Assembly (NCBI GenBank): GCA_032871835.1
Contig: CM065300.1
Coordinates: 1,560,001 to 1,624,000, forward strand
Direction of reading: 5' to 3'
Source: Dipteronia dyeriana
Taxonomy: Eukaryota > Streptophyta > Magnoliopsida > Sapindales > Sapindaceae
DNA: 64,000 bases
In this document: positions 1-10,129 of the stretch, in pieces
How the letters are laid out: every line of letters begins with the position of its first letter
Numbering within the stretch: position 1 is the stretch's first letter
The notes under the pieces: generated by a model
Told to the model about the DNA's origin: nothing
Seen by the model: the letters and a program-made list of their open reading frames with translations, nothing else
Database searches by the model: none
Position numbers and translations under genes: made by a program

Positions 1-803
1 AAACAAAAGAGTTATGATCCATTTTCTGTATAATTTTATTTTTGTTTATATACTTAATGCTTCGAACAGGAACCTGAAAATTTTGCCTTTCTTATAAACA
101 TTCCGATTTCATGAGATGATACAGCAAGTCAATATTAGTAGGTTATACGATACTCGAAGAACTACAGTTTCAATTGATCTATTCATTGAAATCGGGTATG
201 AAGTTCTTTATTCAAATATGGCTTTCAAATAACTTCTTTTTCTTCCTTCTCTCTATATGATAGATTGTAAGTTTATGAAATCTTATTACCTGAAATTGCA
301 GTGTTCTTAACATCTCGGAAATTTGATTTAGAATGTCAATGGAAGTGTAACCTAGTCAACAACCAAGGGGAGTTCTCGGGTTTTGGTCATCCTTGATGAC
401 TGCATTGAGGAACACTGAAAATATGCCAGTAAGTTTTTTGACTCATAATATTTTGTTAGTGGTATGATTCATCCTTGATGGTTAAGCCTTTTTTCTTACA
501 AATGCTTGAAAACAAAACTGCAAACCAAAGTCTAACCTTGCTATGATGTTTTATTAGAGACCACCAACCCCAGATCTATTTTTCCAACTACTCCCACTAC
601 ATTGACAGTTCAATCTATTTCATCTGGTCATTGTGAAAAGGATGTCATGGATATTGTTTCACTACAGTCTCCAGTTGAATGAGTGAAACTGGAATGTTTT
701 CTGGAGCTGCGGAAATGAAAAGAACATGAATAATTAAGCATGGATGCTTCTTACCTTAGCTTTCTTTTACTTCACTCTCTTTGTAATGTACATTATCTTG
801 CAG
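1..803. other. no gene recognised; intron-like AT-rich sequence
   Basis: No sustained coding potential or recognisable domain on either strand. The stretch ends in a pyrimidine-rich tract and a ttgcag acceptor immediately before the VPS13-like exon at 804, so part of it is probably former intron of that gene. Nothing else can be supported. Confidence 0.4.
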
Positions 804-943
804 GAGAACAAGGGTGGGGAGGACTTTGGTGATGTTATCCGAGAGGGAGGTGGAGCTTTTGCAAAAGGTCTATTCAGAGGTGTCACTGGAATATTAACAA
901 AACCTCTTGAAGGTGCAAAAACATCCAGTGTTGAGGGTTTCTC
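804..943 (+). pseudogene. VPS13-like lipid-transfer protein, single-exon relic
   Basis: The frame entered from the acceptor at 803 reads GGGAFAKGLFRGVTGILTKP and then LEGAKTSSVEGF. This matches the Gly-rich motif near the C-terminus of VPS13-family bridge-like lipid-transfer proteins, which move lipids at membrane contact sites. Normal proteins exceed 3000 residues; only about 45 are visible here. After VEGF the frame runs into unrelated residues and a stop near 963, where the family would continue with a second Gly-rich stretch. No further VPS13 exon is seen, and about 140 bp downstream a different gene begins. Family assignment is fairly sure; whether the rest of the gene lies to the left of the window cannot be seen. 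A functional gene is unlikely. Confidence 0.6.
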
Positions 944-1080
944 AATATTTTTGTTAAATCTGTGAATCTATTTTATTATTCAAGCACACATGTGTAGCTT
1001 TCACACTTGATCGAGCTTGGTGCTGTAATTAGCCTTGTTTACCGGCATCTTTCCGAAGAGTTAAAAGATTTCATGGTATA

Positions 1081-3502
1081 TTGACAAGCTTTTGCAATTC
1101 TAATTCTATTTGGGAATTGCTGAAAAAGAAAGTGATGAAACCATATACACCACATGCTGATGGCACCAATTCTGAAGTGAAGAAACCGCGAAAGTCATCA
1201 GAGAAGCCTCCTCGTCTTATACATGTCGAAGGAGTTATTGATCTTTTTCAGGGCCTGAAAAATATGTCCAAAGAAGAGTCAAGTCCCTTGCTTGCTTGGG
1301 CTCATATGCGTTTACTATTGTCAAGGTCCGATGATTTGCCTGGAACAGCTCAAGGAATCAAAGGGCCGCGATAGCATGGAAATTGCCGATGATTGATAAA
1401 GACAAAACCACCAAGGTTAACATCATCAGCTGAAAAGACAGAAGTTAAGAACTGCCCTTTCACAGTTAGTAACCTTGATAAGACATTGTCTAGTGACGGT
1501 CATACTCTTGAGCTCCTCTGTGGTCTGGTTGAGGATTTTTCCGTGACAGTGGTAGGCATGCCTGATGGACGTTTTCGAAGCTTCCCAATTGAATTTATAG
1601 GCTCGCGACTTTCTGGGTGCCAAAGCCTCCAATCGTGTTGCATTAAAATGTCAGCCTGCCGGAAGATATTATGACTGAAGAGCTGATCGTAACTCAAAAT
1701 ACGTGGACTAATGAGCTCGGATGGGTGAAAGAGGAAAGATGCCCTGCTCATGGATCTGCTAGCAACGTCAAAGGTATTATGTAGTTTCATATTTTAACAT
1801 GAGATAAGAGCAACAAGAAACCTTACTACTGATTCACATTAATGTGTCCGCAAAGTGAAATCGTGCATTCGAGCCTTTGATGCTGGTGGACAGTTAATTC
1901 TGTGTTCAATCATGATCAACTTTTAGGCTTTTAGTCTTTTCCTTCTTGCATGTGTAGTCATCATTTTTTTTAATAGAATCAATGTCACTTAATCATTATA
2001 TTGCTCTCTTTTTACTGATGCATACTAGAAAGATATTCAGCAATTTAACTTGTTTTAGAAACCATTGCAGTTGATGGACTTGTTCTTTGCAATGAACAAG
2101 TCATGAGAAGCACTGTTGAAGAACATCAATGTAAGTCTCCCTAGTAGCGATATGCTGACCAATGTTTCCCATGGAGGTGTCCATTCGACCATGAATTTCC
2201 CATTTATTGAAGGGAATCCATTCACTGTTACAATGTGGGTCGGTTTGGATGGGTTTCCATATGACTCTGAACAGAAGGCATGAAACATCGTTTGCATTTA
2301 GAGAGGTAAGGTATGAGTTTTTTATGATTATGGATGAATTTGAGAATCTGTTTGTACTTCAAAAATATGTTATTCTGATTAGAGTGAGCACTTCAACCCT
2401 ATATGCTTTTTCTGCTATGCAGAAACTGGAACCGTGGTCAGTTACTGGATTTTAAGTAGCAGGTGGCGTGGATTTGTTCTCTGCTTTTGCAAACGGCTTG
2501 CCTGTGTCTGATGATTAATTGTTGATATTGTGAACCACAAAGCTCCCTTGGTTTCCAGGAAAAGACTTGTAATGTTGATTGGGTTTTCTCTGCTGGGAAT
2601 AATTTTAAGCATCCTGGATGCAATACAAGGCTGCACGATCTGGGAAATTTGCTGTCCCATTTTTCATTGGCCTTGTAAGTGAAGAATTTGAGGTAGGATA
2701 TTCTTACCTGGATATTCTTAATATTCTTGAATTGCCTGTCATGTATCTGTGATTTGGTTTTGAAAAAAGGTATTTGCAAGATACCGTGAAAGTTTCGTGA
2801 AAGTTTAGTAAAACCATAGTAACCTGACAGTATACAGTTTTAATGTGAAAATAAAAATGCTTGTAACTAATTCAATATTTTATGTTCCAGCAGCACATGA
2901 ACAGCCAAGTCAATTTTGAGTTGTGGATAGAAGCTCAAGTGTACAGGGATGTCCAAATAATGCCTTGTTTATTATTACAGCTTAATCAGTCTGACAACAG
3001 TTGCAATTTGCATTATGGGGGTACGTAACGTGTTCATATATTAAGTCTTAGGTAAGTGATATATTGATTTGTTTTGCTTTATTACATGTGAGATTATGTC
3101 TCAAGTTGATAAATTATGTGCATCCTTGTGTCAATGGAATACTTACAGTTTCACTATGAAGTTTGATAATTAGTTGATGTTTCTATTTTTACTAAATATG
3201 CAGACCAAGATCCTCCCAACTAAATATATCATGAAAACTGACGATGATGCTTTCGTTAGGATCGATGAAGTTCTTCCTAACCTGAAAGAGGAGCCTTCTA
3301 ATGGCCTCTTACACGGTCTTATATCTTACAAGTCATCCCTGCATAGAGACAAAGACATCAAATGGTATATTTGTGACGAGGTATAAATCCATCCATCCTA
3401 GCCAAGCTTCTCCATTTATGCATATGATCATTGCACTTGAATGTTTCATTAATTATCTATCGTCCGCTTTTGTGCAGGAATGGCCGCATGACTCATACCT
3501 AC
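1081..3502 (+). pseudogene. hydroxyproline O-galactosyltransferase (galectin + GT31) pseudogene
   Basis: This is a decayed copy of the plant beta-1,3-galactosyltransferases that put galactose on hydroxyproline of arabinogalactan proteins in the Golgi. Pieces appear in family order: a stem region (1120-1370, DDLPGTAQGIKGPR), a galectin-like region (1393-2460: VSNLDKTLSSDGHTLEL, LVEDFSVTVVGMPDG, then GGVDLFSAFANGLPVSDD near 2463), and GT31 catalytic sequence (3203-3380, [13 protein letters not shown], with the metal-binding DDD kept; then EWPHDSY at 3478). Introns with splice sites remain, so it arose by DNA duplication rather than retroposition. Breaks: a one-base frameshift after KGPR at ~1370, further shifts near 1610-1690 and 2450-2520, and loss of everything after EWPHDSY, where the family needs a PPWAHGPGY-type motif. 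There the sequence switches to an antisense LRR gene. The closest type is probably the GALT3/B3GALT16 branch, by memory of the DDD region. Confidence 0.8.
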
Positions 3503-4347
3503 AATTTGATCTCGAGCCATGGCCTGAAGATCTCCCAAGCTGCCTGGAATCCGGCCTGTCAGATTGTTTTCTGCCAGGTCCAGCATTTGCAGTGAACTTA
3601 AATCCGAAAGCTTGGCTGGAATTTCTCCTGAAAATCCATTCGACCTTAACTTCAGAATTCTGAGATCTGCAAAACCATCTCCTATCCATATTGGAATATC
3701 TCCAGAAAACCTGTTATTTCCAAGATCCATGGTTGCTAGAGTTGATAAGTTTTGGAAAGATAACAGGATGCTAGCATTTGAGGTAACCTGACCCCCTTTT
3801 GAGTTTCGAGTCAGGAATGAAACAAGCAGGGACCTAAAATACACGAATGCATATTGAGATTCCCGACCTGGGATGGAGGGACCCAATGGGAACTGACATT
3901 CAAATGAAGGAATCGGAAGACAACTAGGATTTTCAGTTTACTTAATCTTGAAAAATGCACTTCAGAGATAGAACCTGTCAAGTGGTTTACAGAAACATCC
4001 AAGGTAGACAGCTTGAAAAGATTTCTAATTCTCTCTGGAAGAGTTCCATTTAGTTGATTTCCTTGAAGGCTCAATTTGGTAAGGTTTTGCAGGTTTCCTA
4101 GAGAATCAGGGATTGGACCTTGAAACTGATTATTACTCAGAACAAGTTCAGTAAGATTTTCAAGCTGACCCAACCATTCAAGCAATTTGCCTAATAAGTG
4201 GTTGTTGCTCAATCTCAAGTACATCAAAATAGGCGAAGGACTGCTCGAAACACAGTTGTCGGTTCCTTCGAAGAACTCAGGCAAACTACCTGTCAAGTTA
4301 TTGCCAAGCAAATCAAATTCTTTGAAGTTGCAAAGTTTACCGATGGA
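3503..4347 (-). pseudogene. LRR receptor-like protein (EIX/Cf type) fragment
   Basis: On the minus strand, extracellular plant LRRs (LxxLxLxxNxLxGxIPxxLGxLxxL) run from ~4340 down to 3503. Examples: SIGKLCNFKEFDLLGNNLTG, LSNNQFQGPIPDSLGNLQNL, LSLQGNQLNGTLPERI, and after a gap LDLAENNLTGRIPGSLGDL. The N-glycosylation and IP signatures are those of cell-surface receptor-like proteins that sense microbial or peptide ligands. The signal peptide, N-terminal LRRs and membrane anchor are absent. Between ~3790 and 3890 the frame shifts and several repeats are missing. The right edge stops exactly at a CAGGGGCG transposon-like terminus (4348); the left edge fuses to the galactosyltransferase relic of the opposite strand. 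It is a truncated pseudogene. Confidence 0.8.
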
Positions 4348-5158
4348 CAGGGGCGTAGCTGGAAAAAAATTTCGGAATGGGCTAATCTAATATATTTTTT
4401 TTATTTAAAAATCAATTTTTTTTAATAATCAAATCAAAACGATGTCGAAGAAAATTCATATTTAATAATAAAAAAAACATCAAGGATATACATAATGGTA
4501 ACACACAATATAAAATTTCAATGTATATTTTTCTTTTCAAATCCTCCAAAGTAAAATAAAACTTAGTTATTTCAAAAATAAAAAATAAAAATAAATAAAT
4601 AAACCTTAGTTTTCGTAAGATTTTTCTTCTCTTTCCTAATTTTGTTATCCCATAAGAAGACATATTGATATATAAAACCTAAATCTCAATAATAAAATAC
4701 AATAATTAAATAACAATCATAAAATGTAAAACCTAAAATCAAATTCATCTAAGTAAATAAAAAAAAAAAAATTAAAGGTAAGAGAATTTACTTTCAAATT
4801 AAGAGATTTAAGATAAGAGAGGACTCAGAAAAGTCAGAGTTTGAGATTTAGGAAAGTGGAAAAATATAATTGTGAGGGGTTTGAGAATCCATCGAATGAT
4901 GATTGTTGAAATAATAAGAGTTTATTTTATTTTATTTTATTATTTTTCATTTAAACCGATCTATTTTAACAAAGTTTTTAAACTAGTTGAACATATTTTA
5001 TAAAATTTTATTTATTGATCATTAATAAATTTTAAATATTTTTTATAATTTTATTTATTGAGCTTTAATAAGTTTAACACTATAAACCAAATTTTGATTA
5101 ATAAAATATAACCCATGTAATTTGTTAAACACGTTAAACTGTTTTGATTTCAAGATGT
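4348..5158. mobile_element. probable hAT-type terminus and AT-rich remnant
   Basis: LRR coding sequence stops abruptly at CAGGGGCGTAGCTGG (4348). This resembles the first bases of the verified hAT-type element at 41390 (CAGGGGCGGATCC). The following 800 bp are A/T-rich with no coding potential. I could not find the matching inverted terminus, so this may be one end of an element whose other end was lost when the MULE at 5168 inserted, or it may simply be truncated. Confidence 0.35.
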
Positions 5159-5167
5159 TTAAAGTTA

Positions 5168-5248
5168 GGGTTTGTAGCAAATATACCCTATTTTAGGGGT
5201 TTAATAACAAATCTACCCTAAAAACTATTTTAATTGTAAAACTACCTT
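5168..5248 (+). repeat. MULE left terminal inverted repeat
   Basis: This aligns with the reverse complement of 13749-13828, roughly 80 percent identical by eye. The best-conserved core is ACCCTATTTTAGGGGTTTAA. It starts directly after the 9-bp duplication. Confidence 0.9.
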
Positions 5249-6701
5249 GAAATTACCTTGTTACCCTTAACATAAAAAACTCAATTTCACTGCCCTACCC
5301 ATCCCAAAACCTCCTGCCACACCATCCTGACATCTCTCTGTCCTGTTCCAGCCACCATACCCAACATCGTCGTCCAGTCGCCCATCCCGATAGCTGCCGC
5401 CGTCGATTTTTCCTTTGTCGAACAACACTCCCTCTTCGTCATGCCGACTTTGTTGGCTTCGTCGGTGAGTTGCAACGTCAACAGCAACATCAACATCTCG
5501 CCATCTGTCTTCGTCGTCAACAGCACGTCGGCGTCGTCTTTGGCCGCCTTCTCATTCTGCTGCTGCCATTCTTCAACGATTTGGGTTCCATTGATGGTAT
5601 TTTGAGTGCAGCACTGGAAGAACATTGTTCATCTGCTGCTGCCATTCTTCGCCGATTTGGGTTCCATTGAAGGTATTTTGAGTGCAGCACTGGAAGAACA
5701 TCCACCAGCACTGGTTTTGTTCTTCTGCTTTGATTCCATTTCAATATCACTGCCACTTCTTTTCAAGAATGCTTCGCTTAACCTATTCTTTGCACCCATA
5801 AAAATGAGATTGAAATTTTGTTTATTGACTTCTTCTTTATTGTCTGGTTCCAAGTTGATTGTTATCTTGTCAAACATATAATCATATTTTCTATGGTTGG
5901 CTTCATTGCTTTGTTTGTTTGGAAGATCCAACCCCGAATAGGTGGATCGATTGAGTTGCTCTGTTTGGTTGAGTGAATCGTGAAGTGTTAGGGTTTTCTT
6001 TTTGCGTGTTCAATTACTTTTGTTTGATCGAATGAGAGATTTTTTGAATTCATGTTTTTCCTTTTGATTTTCCTGCATGCACTTTCCTTGCAACCAAACA
6101 GATATAGCACGTGGAAGTTACGAGATGACAAGATTATGAAAATGCGATTCTTGTTTTAGTTTTTGAGTGTATGCATTTTAATTTTTATGTGTTTAAATAT
6201 TGATATCTTGTTTGTTTTTGATTCAATTGAGTTAACTAGGATGTTTAGAAGCTTGCTGTAAAATTGCAGCTCTTTTAGATGTTCTTGCTGCTGGTAATGA
6301 GTAATCTTGTAAAAAAATTGTAGCTGTTTTAGATGTTCTTGCTGCTGTTTTAGATGTTCATGGTATGGAAAGTAGAACTGATATATAATACACATTGAAA
6401 CTCACTAGTAGTACATTTGCATCTCAAACTCTATATACATTCCATGTATATCACTGTTTTGTGTTGTGTTTGTGTGGTTTAGAGGCTGTTTTGAGTTGTT
6501 TTCTGTGTTGATGTTTAATTGTCATCGGGTTGGCCAAAATTTGGCAGCTTGAATTGCCAATTTCTGCTGAAATTGATGATGTATATAAGCATATGATGTT
6601 ATTTTGTGGTCCTTATTTTGATTTAATGATATTTTTCTTTTTGTTTGCACATCTTCGCAAGTGCATTTTTCAATACTTTTATTTTTTACTTTAGTTAATA
6701 A
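5249..6701. other. MULE 5' non-coding region upstream of the ULP1 gene
   Basis: The first part (5290-5700) is less AT-rich than its surroundings, with CTGCTG/GTCGTC-type stretches that open several overlapping short frames, none with a recognisable domain. It contains the 70-bp direct duplication listed separately. A second small repetition, units containing TTTTAGATGTTCTTGCTGCT, lies at ~6265-6360. From 5760 to 6700 the sequence looks like leader or promoter. No gene is supported. Confidence 0.5.
5556..5701 (+). repeat. 70-bp direct duplication inside the MULE
   Basis: Copy 1 at 5556-5625 and copy 2 at 5632-5701 (period 76) differ at only a few positions. Both contain GATTTGGGTTCCATTGA followed by GTATTTTGAGTGCAGCACTG. 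No function is evident. Confidence 0.85.
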
Positions 6702-9649
6702 ATGAATGTATTATGGAATGTATTTAGGTATATGCACATGGGAGGACAGAAATTACTTGAGTCACTTAAGATCAAGGAATGTGATCGTTTTTCATCTCGA
6801 GTTTCTGGGTATTGTAATTGGGATAGTATAAGACTTATTAAATCGTGTTTCTCACAAAAACAACTCGATATGTTTAAAGAGACGTGTTTCGGTCATTTTT
6901 TAGATGCAAGTGATATGGTGTTGTCTGACCAATTTTGTCATCATATCTTGCTTAGGGAGTGTCATGTCAAGAATGATGAAGAAAATTCATCTTGTTTGTG
7001 GTATCATGTCGGCAACGGGATGATACGGTTCAGCCCAGTGGAGTTTTGTTTAGTTACTGGGCTAGCCTTTGGAGAATACTCTGAATCCACATCGAATCTT
7101 TTCAATCGAAAGAATAGTAGACTTCGGCGATCCTACTTCCAAGAAAGTAAAGTCAGTGTTAAAATGGTTGTTGATTGGTTTAGAAACCTTATTCCTAATA
7201 ATAACAATAGTGATGAAGATATGGTGAAGCTGACTTTAATACTTTTTTTAGAGATGACGTTGGTTGGCAAGGACGATAGGAATGTTATCCTCTATTGGGC
7301 ATTGGAGTTAGTGGATGATTTAGATGCTTTTAATAAGTTTCCGTGGGGGTCATTCATATACGCAATGACATTTAACTCTCTTTCTAGTTGTCTTGTTGGC
7401 CGTGATGATAAGTTCAAGGATAAGTTCAAGGATGGGGTTGATGTTCCAGCGAAACGTAAAGTGGAGAGGTACAACGTTTATAGGTTTTTGACAGCTTTTC
7501 AGGTGATGTGAGATATAATTAATGAATTGAATAAAATCTTTTTAGGCAACATGATGTGTGGTTATTGATGAATCTTACTATGTTTTTTATCGTTATCAGG
7601 TGTGGGGAATCGAAGCAATACCAAAATGGGCCACAGTTGGATATGTTGTTCGGGTGAACAATGTCACCCCCAGAATTTTGAATTGGCGATGCACGGAAAC
7701 TCTGGCATATGCAGATATTTTTAAAAACATATTTAAGTTTAAAAACGTAAGTAGTTAATATTGTTGCTTATATTAAGATGTATTTTATTTGTTATTTTTT
7801 TTTCTTGAGTTCTAATTATTATTTTTTCCTAAAATTTCAGCTTACCATATACAAAGTTCTTGGGCCCTCTGATGATGAATCAAGAAACCGTATTGGACGG
7901 GTATGGATCAACTTCAATATGTATCACCTGATATGGATGGCTGTCTCGGGGAGGATGATTTTGATGTTGATATTGAGGATGATGTTGAAGATGACGTTGA
8001 TGATGGTAATGAGAATGATAATGAGGGAGATCATCAAACTACAAATTTAAAAAAATTTGAAGTCGGAGGAAAGAAGAAAGAATTGATTACACTTGAGAAG
8101 GTCCATAAAAGATTGGATGATATGCAAGCACAGCAAAATGATTTAAAAGATCAGATGACTTCTATGAAGAATTCACTGATGGATGAAATGCGAATGAGAT
8201 TCCTTCGTTTGACGGAGCTTATATGTTTGAACAAAGTGGCTGAAAAGGTATATATCGGTCTAATTTGTAACTTCCTTTTATTTTTAATTGGTTTTAACGA
8301 AATTGATTTATATTTGATGTAGTTAAATGAACATACTATCACCGATCTTAGCGACGATGACAACATCCAAGACTATCAACCTTCAGTTCCTCGTGGTGTT
8401 ACGTCTCCTGAATTTGTCGTCGTGTCCGAGACAAGCGAAGATGTCAAGCAATTGAAAAGGCCAGCAAAGCTTACCATAAAAGTACCTAGAGATCGCAAAC
8501 GGTCCGCCTTTACTGTGAGCCCGTACGTTGATCCCACGGCGAAGAGGCCTAGGAAACCAAAAATGCTAGAATTCGGAAGCGATACTGAAGTGGATGAGGA
8601 AATTTTACGTTTAATGCAATCATGGATAAAGGACAACAAGAACACATGGTATGTTCAAGAATGTATTATTATTGTAATCCCCACTCCAAATTTATTAATA
8701 AGTTTTTATTATTCAACGTTAACGGCATGAACGTAGGTTTCTTGAAGCAAAGCCTGCTTGGTTTGAACTGTTGCTATCTCCAAACGGGTGGTTAGAGGGA
8801 GATGTAAGTTCTATTTCTTATATTGCAATTCATTACTATATTGTATGCATTTGCGGTAATACAAATATGTTTCATGACAGCATATAGAGACATATTGTCG
8901 TCTAATGCGGCGATGTGGCTATTTCTATCCTTAGTTATACAACGCGGACATTGCATTATTAGATTACACATTCATGGTATTTAAACACATTTACGACAAC
9001 AACATTTACTATTTATGTTTTTTCCATTGACCAAATCTAACCATATTTGACAAGTTTTTTAGATAAAAATTCAAGGAAGGTGGTCAACTTTTTCTAAGGC
9101 TAAAAAACAATTCATGGTGTAAGTAATTTGTATATTAACATGTTGTTATTCAACTATTAGTAGATATTCATTTGACCGTTGCTTGATTTTTCAGATTTTG
9201 TTTCCTGCAAATGTAAATGGAAATCATTGGGTTGCGGTAGAGGTCAACTTGAAGGAGCGGGCCATTAAAGTATATGACTCATACCCGGACGCCAATAGTG
9301 TTGATGAAATACTAAGGTGGGCAACTTGTCTTAGAAAGATGTAGCCATCTTTGTTGGTGCATGCGATGCCAGATACTTATAACGATCCTACATCATTTGC
9401 TGTCGAAAGACCTGAAGAAGGCGTTCCACATCAAGGAAATGAGTATGTCTTTGTGTATGTTTGCATGGTTAAAGTTTATGTGGCAGTTGATGTTTTTTTT
9501 GTTAATTATGGTTTTTTATTTGATATAGGTCCGACTGTGGTATTTTTACTCTCAAATTCTTGGAGTACATATGGACTGGAAAACAATTTGACATAGAAGC
9601 GAAAGATGGAACACCCCTTAGAGTTAAAATAGCAACAGAAATATTTTAA
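6702..9649 (+). pseudogene. MULE-borne DUF1985 / ULP1-like (C48) protease, decayed
   Basis: A multi-exon gene of the transposon-associated ULP1 type (cysteine proteases related to SUMO peptidases). Exon 1 (6702-7502) gives a DUF1985 domain (WYHVGNGMIRFSPVEFCLVTGL). Exon 2 is 7600-7746 (VWGIEAIPKWATVGYVVRVN); another exon starts at 7841. An acidic linker and a coiled coil follow (7930-8250, EKVHKRLDDMQAQQNDLKDQ), then a basic nuclear-targeting-like segment (8450-8560, KRPRKP). The catalytic domain spans 8880-9649. The catalytic residues are visible: His in NGNHWVAVEV (~9225), Asp in VYDSYP (~9275), Gln in HQGNE and Cys in SDCGIFTLKFLEY (~9535). TAG nonsense codons interrupt it at ~8932 and ~9343. 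The start could also be the Met at 6732. The role of these proteases in transposition is unknown. Confidence 0.85.
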
Positions 9650-10129
9650 AATTCAAAACAAGTGCCTAGTGTAAATGATGCAAACTAATGTGTATAATGC
9701 TAAATTTAATATTTGAGACTAGCATTTTGTATATGTTGTGGTGGTGATGTGATTGAAACATGTGATATGGTGATGTGAGATATTTTGTGAATATTAGAAG
9801 TGTTGTATTTGCAGGGACCATTAAAGTATGGATTTATTGTAAAAATAAACGGTACTCTGCCAAAATTTTGTAAATTATATTTAATAGAATACATCTTGAC
9901 TGTAAAAAACTGCACTTAAATATCACATGAATCAGAAGTATTTTACTATATTTGTCAAGTAAAAAAATTGCACAGTACAAAAGCCACTTATACCCTGACT
10001 GCGTCTATTAAAAAACTTCACAACATAAATGCCTCTTACATATGAATTACATGAAGATCACAAAAAATCGAGAACAAAATGCCAGTCATGAAATTTTATA
10101 AGTTTTCAACTGCCTAAAGCAGCCCATTT
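9650..10129. other. convergent intergenic spacer of the MULE
   Basis: An AT-rich stretch between the 3' ends of the plus-strand ULP1-like gene and the minus-strand transposase gene. It presumably holds both polyadenylation regions. No gene or repeat is seen. Confidence 0.6.

Noticed and set aside
4187..4425. Plus-strand ORFs over the LRR region
   Set aside because: They are antisense to clear LRR codons of the minus-strand receptor relic.
5287..5625. Minus-strand ORF of 112 codons in the MULE 5' region
   Set aside because: Low-complexity composition over the CTGCTG/GTCGTC-rich duplication; no domain and opposite to the direction of the ULP1 gene.
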